From assembly GCA_900538475.1 (NCBI GenBank), contig UPYT01000024.1:1-54991 (forward strand): a DNA stretch of 54,991 bases, read 5' to 3'. Of this stretch, positions 24,032 to 32,792 are shown in pieces. How positions within the stretch are numbered: position 1 is the first letter of the stretch; each line of letters starts with the position of its first letter. Origin of the DNA: an uncultured Clostridium sp. (GTDB lineage: Bacteria; Bacillota; Clostridia; Lachnospirales; Lachnospiraceae). Made by a program: the position numbers and the translations under genes. Under the pieces are notes generated by a model. It saw only the letters and a program-made list of their open reading frames with translations, ran no database searches and was not told where the DNA came from.

Positions 24032-26371
24032 GTGAAAGAAAAAAACAGGTATATAAAACGCAGCCGTTGGTGGCTGACAGTTCCGGCAGTCTATGTGCTG
24101 ATGATTTTGATCATATTGCGGTTATATGTAATAACAGGGGAGAACTGGCATATAATAGGTATTTCTGTGCAGCCGTTTGATACTGCATTCCAGCTGGAGG
24201 TGACTTCCTCTAATCCTCAGCTGGATATTGCTTCATTGACGGATGGATTGAAGCTCAAGCAGGAAAAAATGCAAAAGGAAGGGATGACCGGATGGATAAT
24301 CCAGGGAACGATTCCAAAAGAATCAGTGGGAACCAGGCAGGAGATTCTTGTGAGCTGTGTGGACGACCAGGAGAAGGGAAGCTGGAAAATAAGAAACTGG
24401 CAGAAAACAGGAATGCCGTTGACTGTCAGATTTGAGAAAAAAACTTTGAAATGGATATATCTTCTGGCCGCAGTGTTTGAGACTTTATTTTTAATTTTGT
24501 TTTTATATGAGAGAAAAAGGGGAAAATATAGATCTGCAGCAGAGTCTGTGGCAAATCAGATTTATCAAAACAGTTTGCCAGGAGGAGTATCAGCATGGAA
24601 AATGGGAGAGCAGCTTTTTCATATGTATGAAAAACGGGCTGCGCTGGAGGAGGCTGCGTTTTGTATCATCTTTGGCGGAGACATACTGATTATGGCGTAT
24701 ATGCTAATTATAAAATCAGGAAGCTGCCGGGGAAGCTCTTATGTGATGATGGCTTTTCTGTATATCATTATGATTCCATGGGCATATATTGTGAGACGGA
24801 GAAAAAGAAGCCTGCAGATATTGCTGCAGCATGAGACAAGACCGCTTACCGCTGCATATGCGAATCTGATGGCGGCTGTTTGTGGATCCTGTATGCAGAG
24901 GGAAAGACAGGTTCTTTTGTATCACGCAGCGCTGGGATTTCAAAGGGCCGGAAGGTTTGAGGAGGCCTTGCTGGTATCAAATTGCTGGAGAACCTGGCCG
25001 TGTAAAAACCAGTATCTTCGTCTTCAGGAGAGCAGGGTGCGTTCAGTATGCCTGGAGATTCTGGGAAATATGGAGGAAGCAAAAGTGGAGAAGGACTTTC
25101 AGAAGCAGATTCAGGCTCAGAAGCCTTCTTTTACAAAGCGACAGGCAGAACGGATTTATGCGAAGGGGCTGGAAATGAAACTTGCTCTGGGGGAACACAG
25201 GCTGGAGGATGCCTGCAGGGCAGGGAGACAGTATCTCCAGATGAGTAAGGAGCCTGGAACCTGGCCCTGGATTTATAATCAACTGAGGATGATATATCTG
25301 GAAATGGGAAAGGAAGAAGAGGCGCAGGAGCTGGAATGTCAGCTTATGAGCTTCAGTTCCGAAAACCGGGAAGTGGCGGAGCTTATGAAAAATTACGCCG
25401 TGCCGGGGCAGAGATGTGAGAAGGAGGCAGGTATACTGGAACGATTCAGGAAACAGGAGAGAATTCTCAGAGTGGGAATTGGAGCAGCTGCAGGTGTGAT
25501 TCTGGCTTTAATGATTTGCGTTTGGGTAAACCAGGAGCTGGCTTTTGGAGCAGTTACAGTAGATATGGCAGAGGCGGAAAGTCAGACAGCCGGAGAGATT
25601 CAGACAGAGGGGGAAGCCAGTACAGCCGGGGAGATTCAGATAGAGAGGGAAGCCAGTACAGCCGAGGCGGTTCAGACAGAGGGGGAAGCCGGGGAAGCCG
25701 GGGCAGCCGGGCGGCTTCAGGTAGAAAATGAAGAAGAAACAGAGCGTTTATCTCCCCCAGCATTTTCTATTGATATTCCAGATGAATGGTTAGAGTTGAT
25801 TGTGGAAGAAGAGAGAGAGAATGGCGGACGGATCTATTATCAGAAAAGCTCTTATGAAAAGATGGGGGATGGGATGATATTTTCCATAGTTATTTATGAT
25901 GACGGTTCTTACATTGATGTACCAGAAAGTCGTGTGTTAGGCACAGATGGTCCCTATGTGTATCTGCTTTGTAAGCCTACAGATGTGTGTTATTACTGGG
26001 AAGATGAGTCCATTCGAGAAGAGTATGCCAGACTGCAGAATCAAATAGAAGAGATTATAAAAACATTCCAGATTGATTCTAAGACAGCTTCTTATGATGG
26101 GGGAGAATATATTTTCCCGAACAGCCATCAGGTGTATTTAAAGGAGTCAGAGCTGCTGAATCTGTCAGATGATGCCCTGCGGCTGGCAAAAAATGAGATT
26201 TATGCCCGTCATGGCCGCAGATTTCAGGATCAGGATCTGCAGATATACTTTGAAGGTAAGTCCTGGTATCACGGTACAGTGGAAGCTTCCGCATTTGATG
26301 AAAGTGTTTTTAATCAATATGAAAAAGCAAATGTGGTGCTGATTCAGAAGGAACAGGGTAAAAGAGAATAA
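24032..26371 (+). CDS. Large multi-pass membrane protein with C-terminal YARHG domain
   Basis: About 779 residues from GTG 24032, which follows GGGGGAGA; an upstream TTG lies within a terminator stem. Hydrophobic segments occur near residues 14-35, 137-155, 210-228 and 235-253. A helical, TPR-like middle region follows (about 290-460), then another membrane segment near 485-505. Next come acidic tandem repeats and an extracytoplasmic tail ending in the YARHG motif (NEIYARHGRRFQDQDLQIYF). YARHG domains are known from secreted and cell-wall-associated proteins but have no defined function. The gene lies just before an ABC exporter-like operon. A shared role is inferred from proximity only. Confidence 0.7.
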   Translation: MKEKNRYIKRSRWWLTVPAVYVLMILIILRLYVITGENWHIIGISVQPFDTAFQLEVTSSNPQLDIASLTDGLKLKQEKMQKEGMTGWIIQGTIPKESVGTRQEILVSCVDDQEKGSWKIRNWQKTGMPLTVRFEKKTLKWIYLLAAVFETLFLILFLYERKRGKYRSAAESVANQIYQNSLPGGVSAWKMGEQLFHMYEKRAALEEAAFCIIFGGDILIMAYMLIIKSGSCRGSSYVMMAFLYIIMIPWAYIVRRRKRSLQILLQHETRPLTAAYANLMAAVCGSCMQRERQVLLYHAALGFQRAGRFEEALLVSNCWRTWPCKNQYLRLQESRVRSVCLEILGNMEEAKVEKDFQKQIQAQKPSFTKRQAERIYAKGLEMKLALGEHRLEDACRAGRQYLQMSKEPGTWPWIYNQLRMIYLEMGKEEEAQELECQLMSFSSENREVAELMKNYAVPGQRCEKEAGILERFRKQERILRVGIGAAAGVILALMICVWVNQELAFGAVTVDMAEAESQTAGEIQTEGEASTAGEIQIEREASTAEAVQTEGEAGEAGAAGRLQVENEEETERLSPPAFSIDIPDEWLELIVEEERENGGRIYYQKSSYEKMGDGMIFSIVIYDDGSYIDVPESRVLGTDGPYVYLLCKPTDVCYYWEDESIREEYARLQNQIEEIIKTFQIDSKTASYDGGEYIFPNSHQVYLKESELLNLSDDALRLAKNEIYARHGRRFQDQDLQIYFEGKSWYHGTVEASAFDESVFNQYEKANVVLIQKEQGKRE
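25589..25690 (+). repeat. In-frame 36-base tandem repeat, about 2.8 copies
   Basis: Units begin at 25589, 25625 and 25661, each encoding about 12 residues around AGEIQTEGEAST. They form an acidic extracytoplasmic spacer between the last membrane segment and the YARHG part. Copy number could vary by slippage. Confidence 0.8.
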
Positions 26372-26409
26372 GTAAATGTATTGAAATTCATACAATTTTC
26401 TTACATCCA

Positions 26410-26438
26410 TTGCATAAGAATTGAAAAAACAGTATAGT
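26410..26438 (+). promoter_or_regulatory. Promoter of the ABC transporter operon
   Basis: TTGCAT at 26410-26415 and TATAGT at 26433-26438 with a 17-base spacer, 52 bases before the ATPase start. The ABC operon can therefore be expressed apart from the YARHG gene. Confidence 0.7.
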
Positions 26439-26489
26439 GATAGCATAAAGTGTAGAAAATTCAGAATAATTTCTGGGAAGGAGGCGAGA

Positions 26490-27218
26490 ATGGCAATGCT
26501 TGAGGTTTGGGATCTGGAAAAATCATACGGGCATCATCCGGTATTAAGAAAGATATCATTTTCAGCAAAGCCAGGCACCTGTGTGGGCATTGTGGGAGGA
26601 AACGGATGTGGGAAAACAACGCTTTTGTCTATTCTTGCCGGAGCAAGGAAACCAGATGGGGGAAGGATTTTATTTGATGGCCAGGAAGCTGTGAGCAATC
26701 CGAAGATTTTTTCTCAGGCAGCAGCTTACGTTCCTCAGGAAAATCCGCTGATAGAGGAACTGACTGTGAGAGATAATCTGAGGCTTTGGTACCGGGGCAG
26801 CAAAAAGGAGCTGGAAAAGGATCTCATCTCCGGGCCAGCTGCAATGCTGGGAGTGGATCAGATGCTGAAAAAGACGGTTTGCACGTTGTCTGGCGGAATG
26901 AAAAAAAGGCTGAGTATTGCCTGTGCCCTGTCTAATCATGCTTCTGTATTGATTTTAGATGAGCCGGGGGCGGCGCTTGATTTAGAATGTAAGGCCGTGA
27001 TTCGAGATTATCTGGAGCAGTACAGAAGGCTTGGGGGAACGATTCTTTTAACATCTCATGAGATGGCGGAGCTAAGCCTGTGTACAGAATTGTATGTGCT
27101 GCGGGACGGGCACATGGAATCAGTTCCCGGCGGATTATCAGAAATGGAACTGATTAAGTGCTTTAAAAACGGGACTTTTGCAGATACTCAGGAGCTGAAA
27201 CAGAGAGAGGTACCATAA
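26490..27218 (+). CDS. ABC transporter ATP-binding protein
   Basis: 242-residue ATPase with Walker A GGNGCGKTTL, Q-loop YVPQENPLIEEL, signature LSGGMKKRLSIA, Walker B VLILDEPGAALD and switch His in LTSHEMAEL. It resembles ATPases that work with ABC-2-type permeases, two of which follow. GGAGG at 26480-26484 selects ATG 26490 (or ATG 26496) over the frame opening at 26421. It probably powers export or membrane remodelling. The substrate is unknown. Confidence 0.92.
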   Translation: MAMLEVWDLEKSYGHHPVLRKISFSAKPGTCVGIVGGNGCGKTTLLSILAGARKPDGGRILFDGQEAVSNPKIFSQAAAYVPQENPLIEELTVRDNLRLWYRGSKKELEKDLISGPAAMLGVDQMLKKTVCTLSGGMKKRLSIACALSNHASVLILDEPGAALDLECKAVIRDYLEQYRRLGGTILLTSHEMAELSLCTELYVLRDGHMESVPGGLSEMELIKCFKNGTFADTQELKQREVP

Positions 27219-27238
27219 AAACAATGGAGGAAATGTGT

Positions 27239-29137
27239 ATGAAGTGTATGAAATGCGGAGCTGAACTACAGGAAAATGAAAAGATCTGCCGTGTATGTGG
27301 TCAGGAAACAGAGACTGTGGAGACAAATGCCCTGAAGGAGGAAACAAAAGGGACGTCAGATACGACGGATGGGTTGGCAGCATCAGAGCAGGCAGTTTCC
27401 GAAAGTCCGGAGCCCGAGAAAAAGAAGCCCGGGAAAATGATGATCGGTGTGGCTGCGGCAGTGGCAGCAGTGGGAATTGGAATTGCAGTAGTACCGCGGC
27501 TGATGGAGGATCCGAAAAAAACGGTGATTGCAGCTTTCGAAAGCGTAAATTCTGATAATCAGATAACCGGGGCAGAGGAAATATTTGGTTTAAGGGAATT
27601 TTTGGAAAATTATGGAAAGGTCAACTGTGAAAGTATTTTTCGAATGCAGATAGACGGCTGTTCTCAACCGGGAATGGAGATGCTGACAGGAGCTGGCTTG
27701 GAGATCCGCTCAAAGGCAGATTTGGAAAACTGGAAATCAAGAGCAGAAATGGCTCTGAATTATAATCATATGGATCTGGCAGAACTCCAGTTCTATTATG
27801 GAGATCAGGTGTTTATGGCAGCTGTACCAGAGCTGGTGGATCGTGTTTTTACTCTGAAAATAAATGACAGCCTGGGGGACAGTTTGAAAAATTCTCCAAC
27901 GGTGGCTCCCTATCTGGAGGCATCTGGAGTGGATACAGAGCAGCTGGCAGAGCTGGTGCAGGAGATGATGAAAAAGCCGGAAAATGGAACCGCAAAGGGA
28001 CAGCTTGATTTTCCAGGACTTTTGGACAGGTATCAAAAGGGCTGTAAGGCGAAGGAAAGTTTTCAGCAGGCGATGATGGTAGAGAAAGCAGAAAAAGGAA
28101 GCTTTTTGGTAGATGGAAAGGAGACCGTTTGTAAAGGATACCATGTACAGATCAGCAAGGATTCTCTGATTGCATTTCTCCGTACATCCTCGGATTTTTT
28201 CCTGAATGATGAGGAACTGAAAGAGCAATATCTGGATCAGCTGAGACTGAGCGTATCTATGACAGAGCTGTTTTCTGGAGCAATGGCGGCTGGAGATCTT
28301 CCCTCCGCAGAGGAAATGCTGCAGCAGAGTTATGATGAAGTCAAAGAGCAGACAGACTGGATGATTCAGATTCTGGAACAGTCTCTTCAGGATGTGGATA
28401 TGACGGTTTATGTAGATCCGAAAGGACGGCTTGCCAGCCTGACAGGAACAACAACAGTTGTGGAAGCAGATATGGAAGCAGCAGAATCGGAACCGACAAA
28501 TGAAGAAGCCGGGACAGGAGACAGCAGTGATGCGGCGAAAGGAACAGGCGAGGGCAGCGGAGCAAATACAGATGAGGCTGTAAAGGAGAAAAGAGAGGCG
28601 CAGATTGATTTTGCTCTGGATCTTCATGGTGGAAGCTACCTGACAGAGAATATGAACGGACGTCTCAGCATTACGTCAGAGGGCGCGACAACGGATATTC
28701 TGTATGAAAAAGAGGAAAGCTATGACGGGGAGCAGCTGGACAGCGATCATACGGTGTCTGTTCTTTCCTCAGATGGAAATATTACAATGAATGCATCTGG
28801 TACTTACATAACGGAGAGTGGATCCTGCCAGCTGGATATGGAACTTCTTGTTCCAGAAATGCAGCCGATAAAGATTCACGGGTCTGGCATGGTGACAGAG
28901 CTGGAGAAAGGAAAATCTATCTATGCAGATATAGACTCCTTGTCTGTTGAGGCAGAAGGAATTACCATGAATTTCAGCGGTGAGCTGGGATACGGTCCTC
29001 TTTCGGAAGAAGTATTGCCTCTGGAGGGAGAGGAGCTGGATGTGCTGGCAGCAACAGAAGAGGACTGGGGAGAGATTATGATGGAGGTATACGGGAATAT
29101 TTTCGGACTGATGTCTCAGCTTGCAGGTATACAGTAG
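27239..29137 (+). CDS. Zinc-ribbon, membrane-anchored extracytoplasmic protein
   Basis: About 632 residues. Cys3, Cys6, Cys17 and Cys20 form an N-terminal zinc ribbon, followed by an acidic linker, one membrane helix at about 67-86 and a large outside domain of about 540 residues. That domain has no recognised family, no lipobox and a Glu/Gly/Ala-rich insertion around 425-455. Topology suggests the ribbon is cytoplasmic. GGAGGA at 27227-27232 supports ATG 27239. It lies between the ATPase and the permeases, so it may be an accessory or sensor of the transporter. The function is unknown. Confidence 0.75.
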   Translation: MKCMKCGAELQENEKICRVCGQETETVETNALKEETKGTSDTTDGLAASEQAVSESPEPEKKKPGKMMIGVAAAVAAVGIGIAVVPRLMEDPKKTVIAAFESVNSDNQITGAEEIFGLREFLENYGKVNCESIFRMQIDGCSQPGMEMLTGAGLEIRSKADLENWKSRAEMALNYNHMDLAELQFYYGDQVFMAAVPELVDRVFTLKINDSLGDSLKNSPTVAPYLEASGVDTEQLAELVQEMMKKPENGTAKGQLDFPGLLDRYQKGCKAKESFQQAMMVEKAEKGSFLVDGKETVCKGYHVQISKDSLIAFLRTSSDFFLNDEELKEQYLDQLRLSVSMTELFSGAMAAGDLPSAEEMLQQSYDEVKEQTDWMIQILEQSLQDVDMTVYVDPKGRLASLTGTTTVVEADMEAAESEPTNEEAGTGDSSDAAKGTGEGSGANTDEAVKEKREAQIDFALDLHGGSYLTENMNGRLSITSEGATTDILYEKEESYDGEQLDSDHTVSVLSSDGNITMNASGTYITESGSCQLDMELLVPEMQPIKIHGSGMVTELEKGKSIYADIDSLSVEAEGITMNFSGELGYGPLSEEVLPLEGEELDVLAATEEDWGEIMMEVYGNIFGLMSQLAGIQ

Positions 29138-29177
29138 GCATAGAGGTAAAATAGAAGACGGCGGGAGTTTACAGAAA

Positions 29178-30425
29178 ATGAAGTCCTATTTCATATTGAT
29201 TCAGTTAGAAGTAAAACGGGCTCTGAAACGGCTTGGATATCTGTATCTTGGTATGGCTGCCCTGCTGATTCTGGCAGGGACGGCCGCCTTCCTCACAGGC
29301 CGTCTGGCATATGGAGACAGGGTTTCTGAGAGAATTTCCATTGGCGTTGTTCTTCCGGAAAATGACAGACTGGCTGGAAAAGCCATGTCTATGGCCGCGT
29401 CTTTGGAAAGTGTAAGCAGTCTCTGCGATTTTGTTACTGTGGATGGGAAAACAGCGGAAGAGGGATTGAAAAACGGAGAATTTTATGCAGTTATGAAAAT
29501 TCCGGAGGGTCTGGTAGAAAGCATTATGGATGGGACCAATCTTCCTGTCCGCGTGGTGTTTCCAGGGAAAGCTTCAGTAGAGGGCCGTATTTTCCGGGAG
29601 CTGACAGAGGCAGGAGCAGCAATCCTTGGCTCAGCTCAGGCAGGAATTTACGCCGGGGATCAGGTGATTCAGACGAAAGGTGAAAGCATGGGGCTTTCTC
29701 CGGAGGAAAGTCAGGAGGCGATTGCCTGTTCCGAACAGGATTTGAATGAAATATATCTGTCCTACAGCCTTGCCAGAGAGGATTATTTTCTGGCCCAGAA
29801 GGTTTCAGCAACCGGAGATTTGGATATGGTTTCTTATTATGGCATCAGCGGTTTTATTTTGGCACTGCTTTTGATGGCAATTCCTGTATCAGGCTATTTG
29901 ATGCCATGGAATGAGGCAATGAAAAGCCAGTTGACTCGGGCAGGGATTGGAGGGGGAAAGAGAGTTCTGGCCAGAGTGGCAGGGCTTGGTTATCTGTTTA
30001 TTTTGGCAGCGGTTCCGATGTGGCTGATATATGGGCTGTTAGAGGGAGAGATTTTTACAGGAAAAATAAGTGGAAATCAGTTGTTTGATCTTTTGCGGCA
30101 GATGATTTGCATATGCTCTGTCTGTGCAGGGGCGGCGGTTTTGGCAGTGTTTTTGTTTGAGGCATCTGGAAGTCTGCTTGGAGGAATGATGCTTTTATTT
30201 TTGACAGCGGCAGCACAGCATTTCCTGGCAGGTGGTTTTCTTCCTCTGGTGTTTCTTCCTGGAGCAGTCCGAAAGCTGGCGCCGTTTCTTCCTTCAGGAA
30301 TTTTGATGGATGTAATGAAAACAGCAGTAAGCGGAGTCTGGAATTTTTCAGCAGTGTTCCGGCTGATTCTTATGTTTGCGGTGTTTTTTGCCGGAAGTTA
30401 TGCGCTGGAGGTGAGGGAAAAATGA
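29178..30425 (+). CDS. ABC-2-type permease, first of a pair
   Basis: 415-residue membrane protein: one N-terminal helix (about 15-37), an extracytoplasmic domain of about 190 residues, then five or six hydrophobic segments (about 230-405). This is the layout of ABC-2 exporter permeases. GGGAG precedes ATG 29178; the longer frame from 29121 overlaps the preceding gene. It overlaps the next permease by four bases (ATGA), consistent with a heterodimeric transporter body. Confidence 0.82.
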   Translation: MKSYFILIQLEVKRALKRLGYLYLGMAALLILAGTAAFLTGRLAYGDRVSERISIGVVLPENDRLAGKAMSMAASLESVSSLCDFVTVDGKTAEEGLKNGEFYAVMKIPEGLVESIMDGTNLPVRVVFPGKASVEGRIFRELTEAGAAILGSAQAGIYAGDQVIQTKGESMGLSPEESQEAIACSEQDLNEIYLSYSLAREDYFLAQKVSATGDLDMVSYYGISGFILALLLMAIPVSGYLMPWNEAMKSQLTRAGIGGGKRVLARVAGLGYLFILAAVPMWLIYGLLEGEIFTGKISGNQLFDLLRQMICICSVCAGAAVLAVFLFEASGSLLGGMMLLFLTAAAQHFLAGGFLPLVFLPGAVRKLAPFLPSGILMDVMKTAVSGVWNFSAVFRLILMFAVFFAGSYALEVREK

Positions 30426-31543
30426 GACAGATCTTTATGTGGTTTTTTCTTTCCTGTAAACGATATCTGCGCCGTTTTTCTTTTGTGCTTATTCTTCTTT
30501 GCCTTCCGGCAGGGGCCTGGTGGATAGGAAATCTGGAAAAAAGCGGAGACAACAGGATTCGGATTGCAGTGTGCGTGGAATCTGATTCCGGTGATGCTTT
30601 GGCAGAGGGGCTGGTGCAGGCGCTTACGGAAAAAAGCAGGGCATCCGGCGAGAGTATGTTTCTGTTTTACCGGTGTGAATCTGCAGAAGAAATCAAAGAA
30701 CAGGTGGCGTCCCGAAAAGCGGAATGTGGATATGCAGTGGCAGCAGATTTGGGAAAGCGGATGGAAGAGGGCAGTTATAAACGAAGTATCCGTGTTTTTT
30801 CTGCGCCATCCACAACAACGGCAGAATTATCCACAGAGGTGGTATTTGCAGAACTGGCATCTGTGTATAACCGCGAGGTTTTAGAAAATTATGTGGAAAA
30901 TGGCCGTGGTTTTTCTTTTGCAGGAGAAGCTGGAGGGGAACAAAGAGAACAGCTTGCCTTTCAGGCCGGTGAGTATTATAATATTTGGATGGAAAATGGA
31001 GGAATTTTTCAATTTGAATATGAAACTCTGAATTCTATCGTGGGAATACAACAGGAAGCTTCAGGCAGAAAAGCCGGAATGGAAGGGGTATTTCCAGTAA
31101 GAGGACTTGCGGCTGTGTATGTATTTGTAACAGGAATTTATGGTTCAGTCATTGGAGCAGAGGATGAACGGAGAAATCTGTATGTATGGATAGACAGACG
31201 AAAAAGAGGCTGGTGCAGGCTGACTGCCCAGGCCGCCCCGGTATTTTTGGCAGCAGTTTCAGCACTGGCGGCTACCTGGCTGGGAGAGGAGAATTTTTCT
31301 GGAATCTCAGGTCTTGCAGCGGAAGCGGGAATCATGGCCGCTTATGGGCTGGCAGTTGTTCTGTTTTCCCGGCTGCTGGGACTGATGTGGAAAAAACCGG
31401 AAATTCTTTGCTGTCTGATTCCGTTTTTTCTTATGGGAAGTTTGATCTTTTGTCCTGTTTTGGCAGATATCAGCAGGTATTTTCCGGCAGCAGGGTGGCT
31501 GGGACGGTTGTTTCTGCCCTGGTATTACCTGCAGTGTTTTTAG
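30422..31543 (+). CDS. ABC-2-type permease, second of a pair
   Basis: 373 residues with the same plan as its neighbour: N-terminal helix (about 12-32), outside domain of about 180 residues and four to six C-terminal membrane segments. The chain ends LPWYYLQCF. The start overlaps the previous stop, implying coupled translation and a 1:1 partner. No terminator is apparent before the LysR gene 68 bases on. Confidence 0.8.
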   Translation: MRQIFMWFFLSCKRYLRRFSFVLILLCLPAGAWWIGNLEKSGDNRIRIAVCVESDSGDALAEGLVQALTEKSRASGESMFLFYRCESAEEIKEQVASRKAECGYAVAADLGKRMEEGSYKRSIRVFSAPSTTTAELSTEVVFAELASVYNREVLENYVENGRGFSFAGEAGGEQREQLAFQAGEYYNIWMENGGIFQFEYETLNSIVGIQQEASGRKAGMEGVFPVRGLAAVYVFVTGIYGSVIGAEDERRNLYVWIDRRKRGWCRLTAQAAPVFLAAVSALAATWLGEENFSGISGLAAEAGIMAAYGLAVVLFSRLLGLMWKKPEILCCLIPFFLMGSLIFCPVLADISRYFPAAGWLGRLFLPWYYLQCF

Positions 31544-31611
31544 GAGAAATTTTACCTTAGCCTCTATTCTTTTCAACAAGTAACAAGAAAAAATGACACA
31601 AGGAGGGCGCA

Positions 31612-32550
31612 ATGGATACGAATGTATTTTCATATATCCTTGCTGTTGCAGACAGTAAGAGCATCTCCGGAGCTGCGAGGCAATTATTCATGTCGCAGCC
31701 AGCTCTGACAAAACAACTGGGGAAGTTAGAATCTGAACTGGGATTTAAGATATTTGATCGCAGCCATTCGCCGTTGACGGTTACAGAAAAAGGGAAAATT
31801 TTTTTAGAATTTGCTGTTAAATATCAGGAATTAGAAAAGGAACTGAATTGTAGTCTTGCTCAAGCAAATAAAATGCCGGTCAGGCCAGTCCGAGTGGCAA
31901 CCACTCATCGAGGCGGACACTATGCAGGCGTACATACAGCAGATTTTTTAAAATGTTATCCAGAAACATCTTTAGAGTATCTGGATATGAGTGCGGAAGA
32001 ATGTGAAAAAGCTTTGGAAGAGGAAAGTGTAGATTTGGCTATTTATACAGATCCTGTCATGTCGGGGCAAATAGAATATATGCCTTTGGAGGAGGATCCG
32101 TTAGTATTCGTAATCCCAATCGGCAATGAACTTCTTTCGGGTATAGATACTACAGGCTCAAATCTATTTCATCCGGTGCTTATCGAAGCTGAAAAATTCC
32201 GCTCTCCCGCTCTTCGTTATATCTTATCTACACCGGAACACAGTCTTTATTATGCGGAGTGTGCATTCTTAAAAAAATTTAGAATCCGGCCCACGGCTCC
32301 ATTACGGATTGATTATGTGGACACCCGCTACGCGATAGCCTGCGGAGGAGGTGGAATTGTCCTGGTTCCAAGGATTACTGTAATGAAGGCAGAGCATACT
32401 GACCAGGTAGTTTATGGTATGTTAAAAGAAGAAGGTATTTACCGTTATGTTATTGTTGCTAGAAAAAAGGGACGTATTCTTCCTAAAGAGGCCCAGGAAT
32501 TTTGGCGTTTTATGGTAGGACAGAGATTTCGTAATACCAAATTGGAATAG
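31612..32550 (+). CDS. LysR-family transcriptional regulator
   Basis: 312 residues: an N-terminal winged helix (SISGAARQLFMSQPALTKQLGKLESELGFKIFDR, shown here only as the family pattern, about residues 17-50) and a periplasmic-binding-like effector domain. AAGGAGGG precedes ATG 31612. It points the same way as the transporter it presumably controls, not divergently as is most common for LysR genes. AT-rich codons match the next two genes. The likely inducer is the imported 2-hydroxycarboxylate or its ester, by inference. Confidence 0.92.
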   Translation: MDTNVFSYILAVADSKSISGAARQLFMSQPALTKQLGKLESELGFKIFDRSHSPLTVTEKGKIFLEFAVKYQELEKELNCSLAQANKMPVRPVRVATTHRGGHYAGVHTADFLKCYPETSLEYLDMSAEECEKALEEESVDLAIYTDPVMSGQIEYMPLEEDPLVFVIPIGNELLSGIDTTGSNLFHPVLIEAEKFRSPALRYILSTPEHSLYYAECAFLKKFRIRPTAPLRIDYVDTRYAIACGGGGIVLVPRITVMKAEHTDQVVYGMLKEEGIYRYVIVARKKGRILPKEAQEFWRFMVGQRFRNTKLE

Positions 32551-32553
32551 GCG

Positions 32554-32572
32554 TTATTCCGGTTTGGAATAA
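32554..32572. promoter_or_regulatory. Candidate LysR operator palindrome
   Basis: TTATTCC (32554-32560) and GGAATAA (32566-32572) are perfect 7-base arms around five bases, matching the T-N11-A type of LysR site. A further half-site TTGGAAT precedes it near 32542 and GATTCCAAA lies near 32657. All fall between the regulator and the transporter gene. Confidence 0.5.
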
Positions 32573-32611
32573 AAAAATGAGTAATATTGGAAGCCTTCTT
32601 CTGTATTGCAT

Positions 32612-32642
32612 AAAAAAGCTTGCTGAAAAGCAGGCTTTTTTT
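32612..32642 (+). terminator. Rho-independent terminator after the LysR gene
   Basis: Stem AAGCTTGCT/AGCAGGCTT with one wobble, a GAAA tetraloop at 32625-32628, and flanking A and T runs. It separates the regulator from the transporter transcript. Confidence 0.85.
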
Positions 32643-32705
32643 AGACAGATATAGTTTGATTCCAAACAGTTATAAAAGCAAACCATATACAGAATAACCA
32701 AAAAC

Positions 32706-32735
32706 TTGAACGCATTACAATGATTATTATATAAT
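32706..32735 (+). promoter_or_regulatory. Promoter of the 2-hydroxycarboxylate transporter gene
   Basis: TTGAAC at 32706-32711 and TATAAT at 32730-32735 with an 18-base spacer, 57 bases before ATG 32793. Confidence 0.65.
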
Positions 32736-32792
32736 ATAGCCATAATATTTACCGGTAAATGTAACGTGAAAATAAAATTTCAGGAGGTTGTT

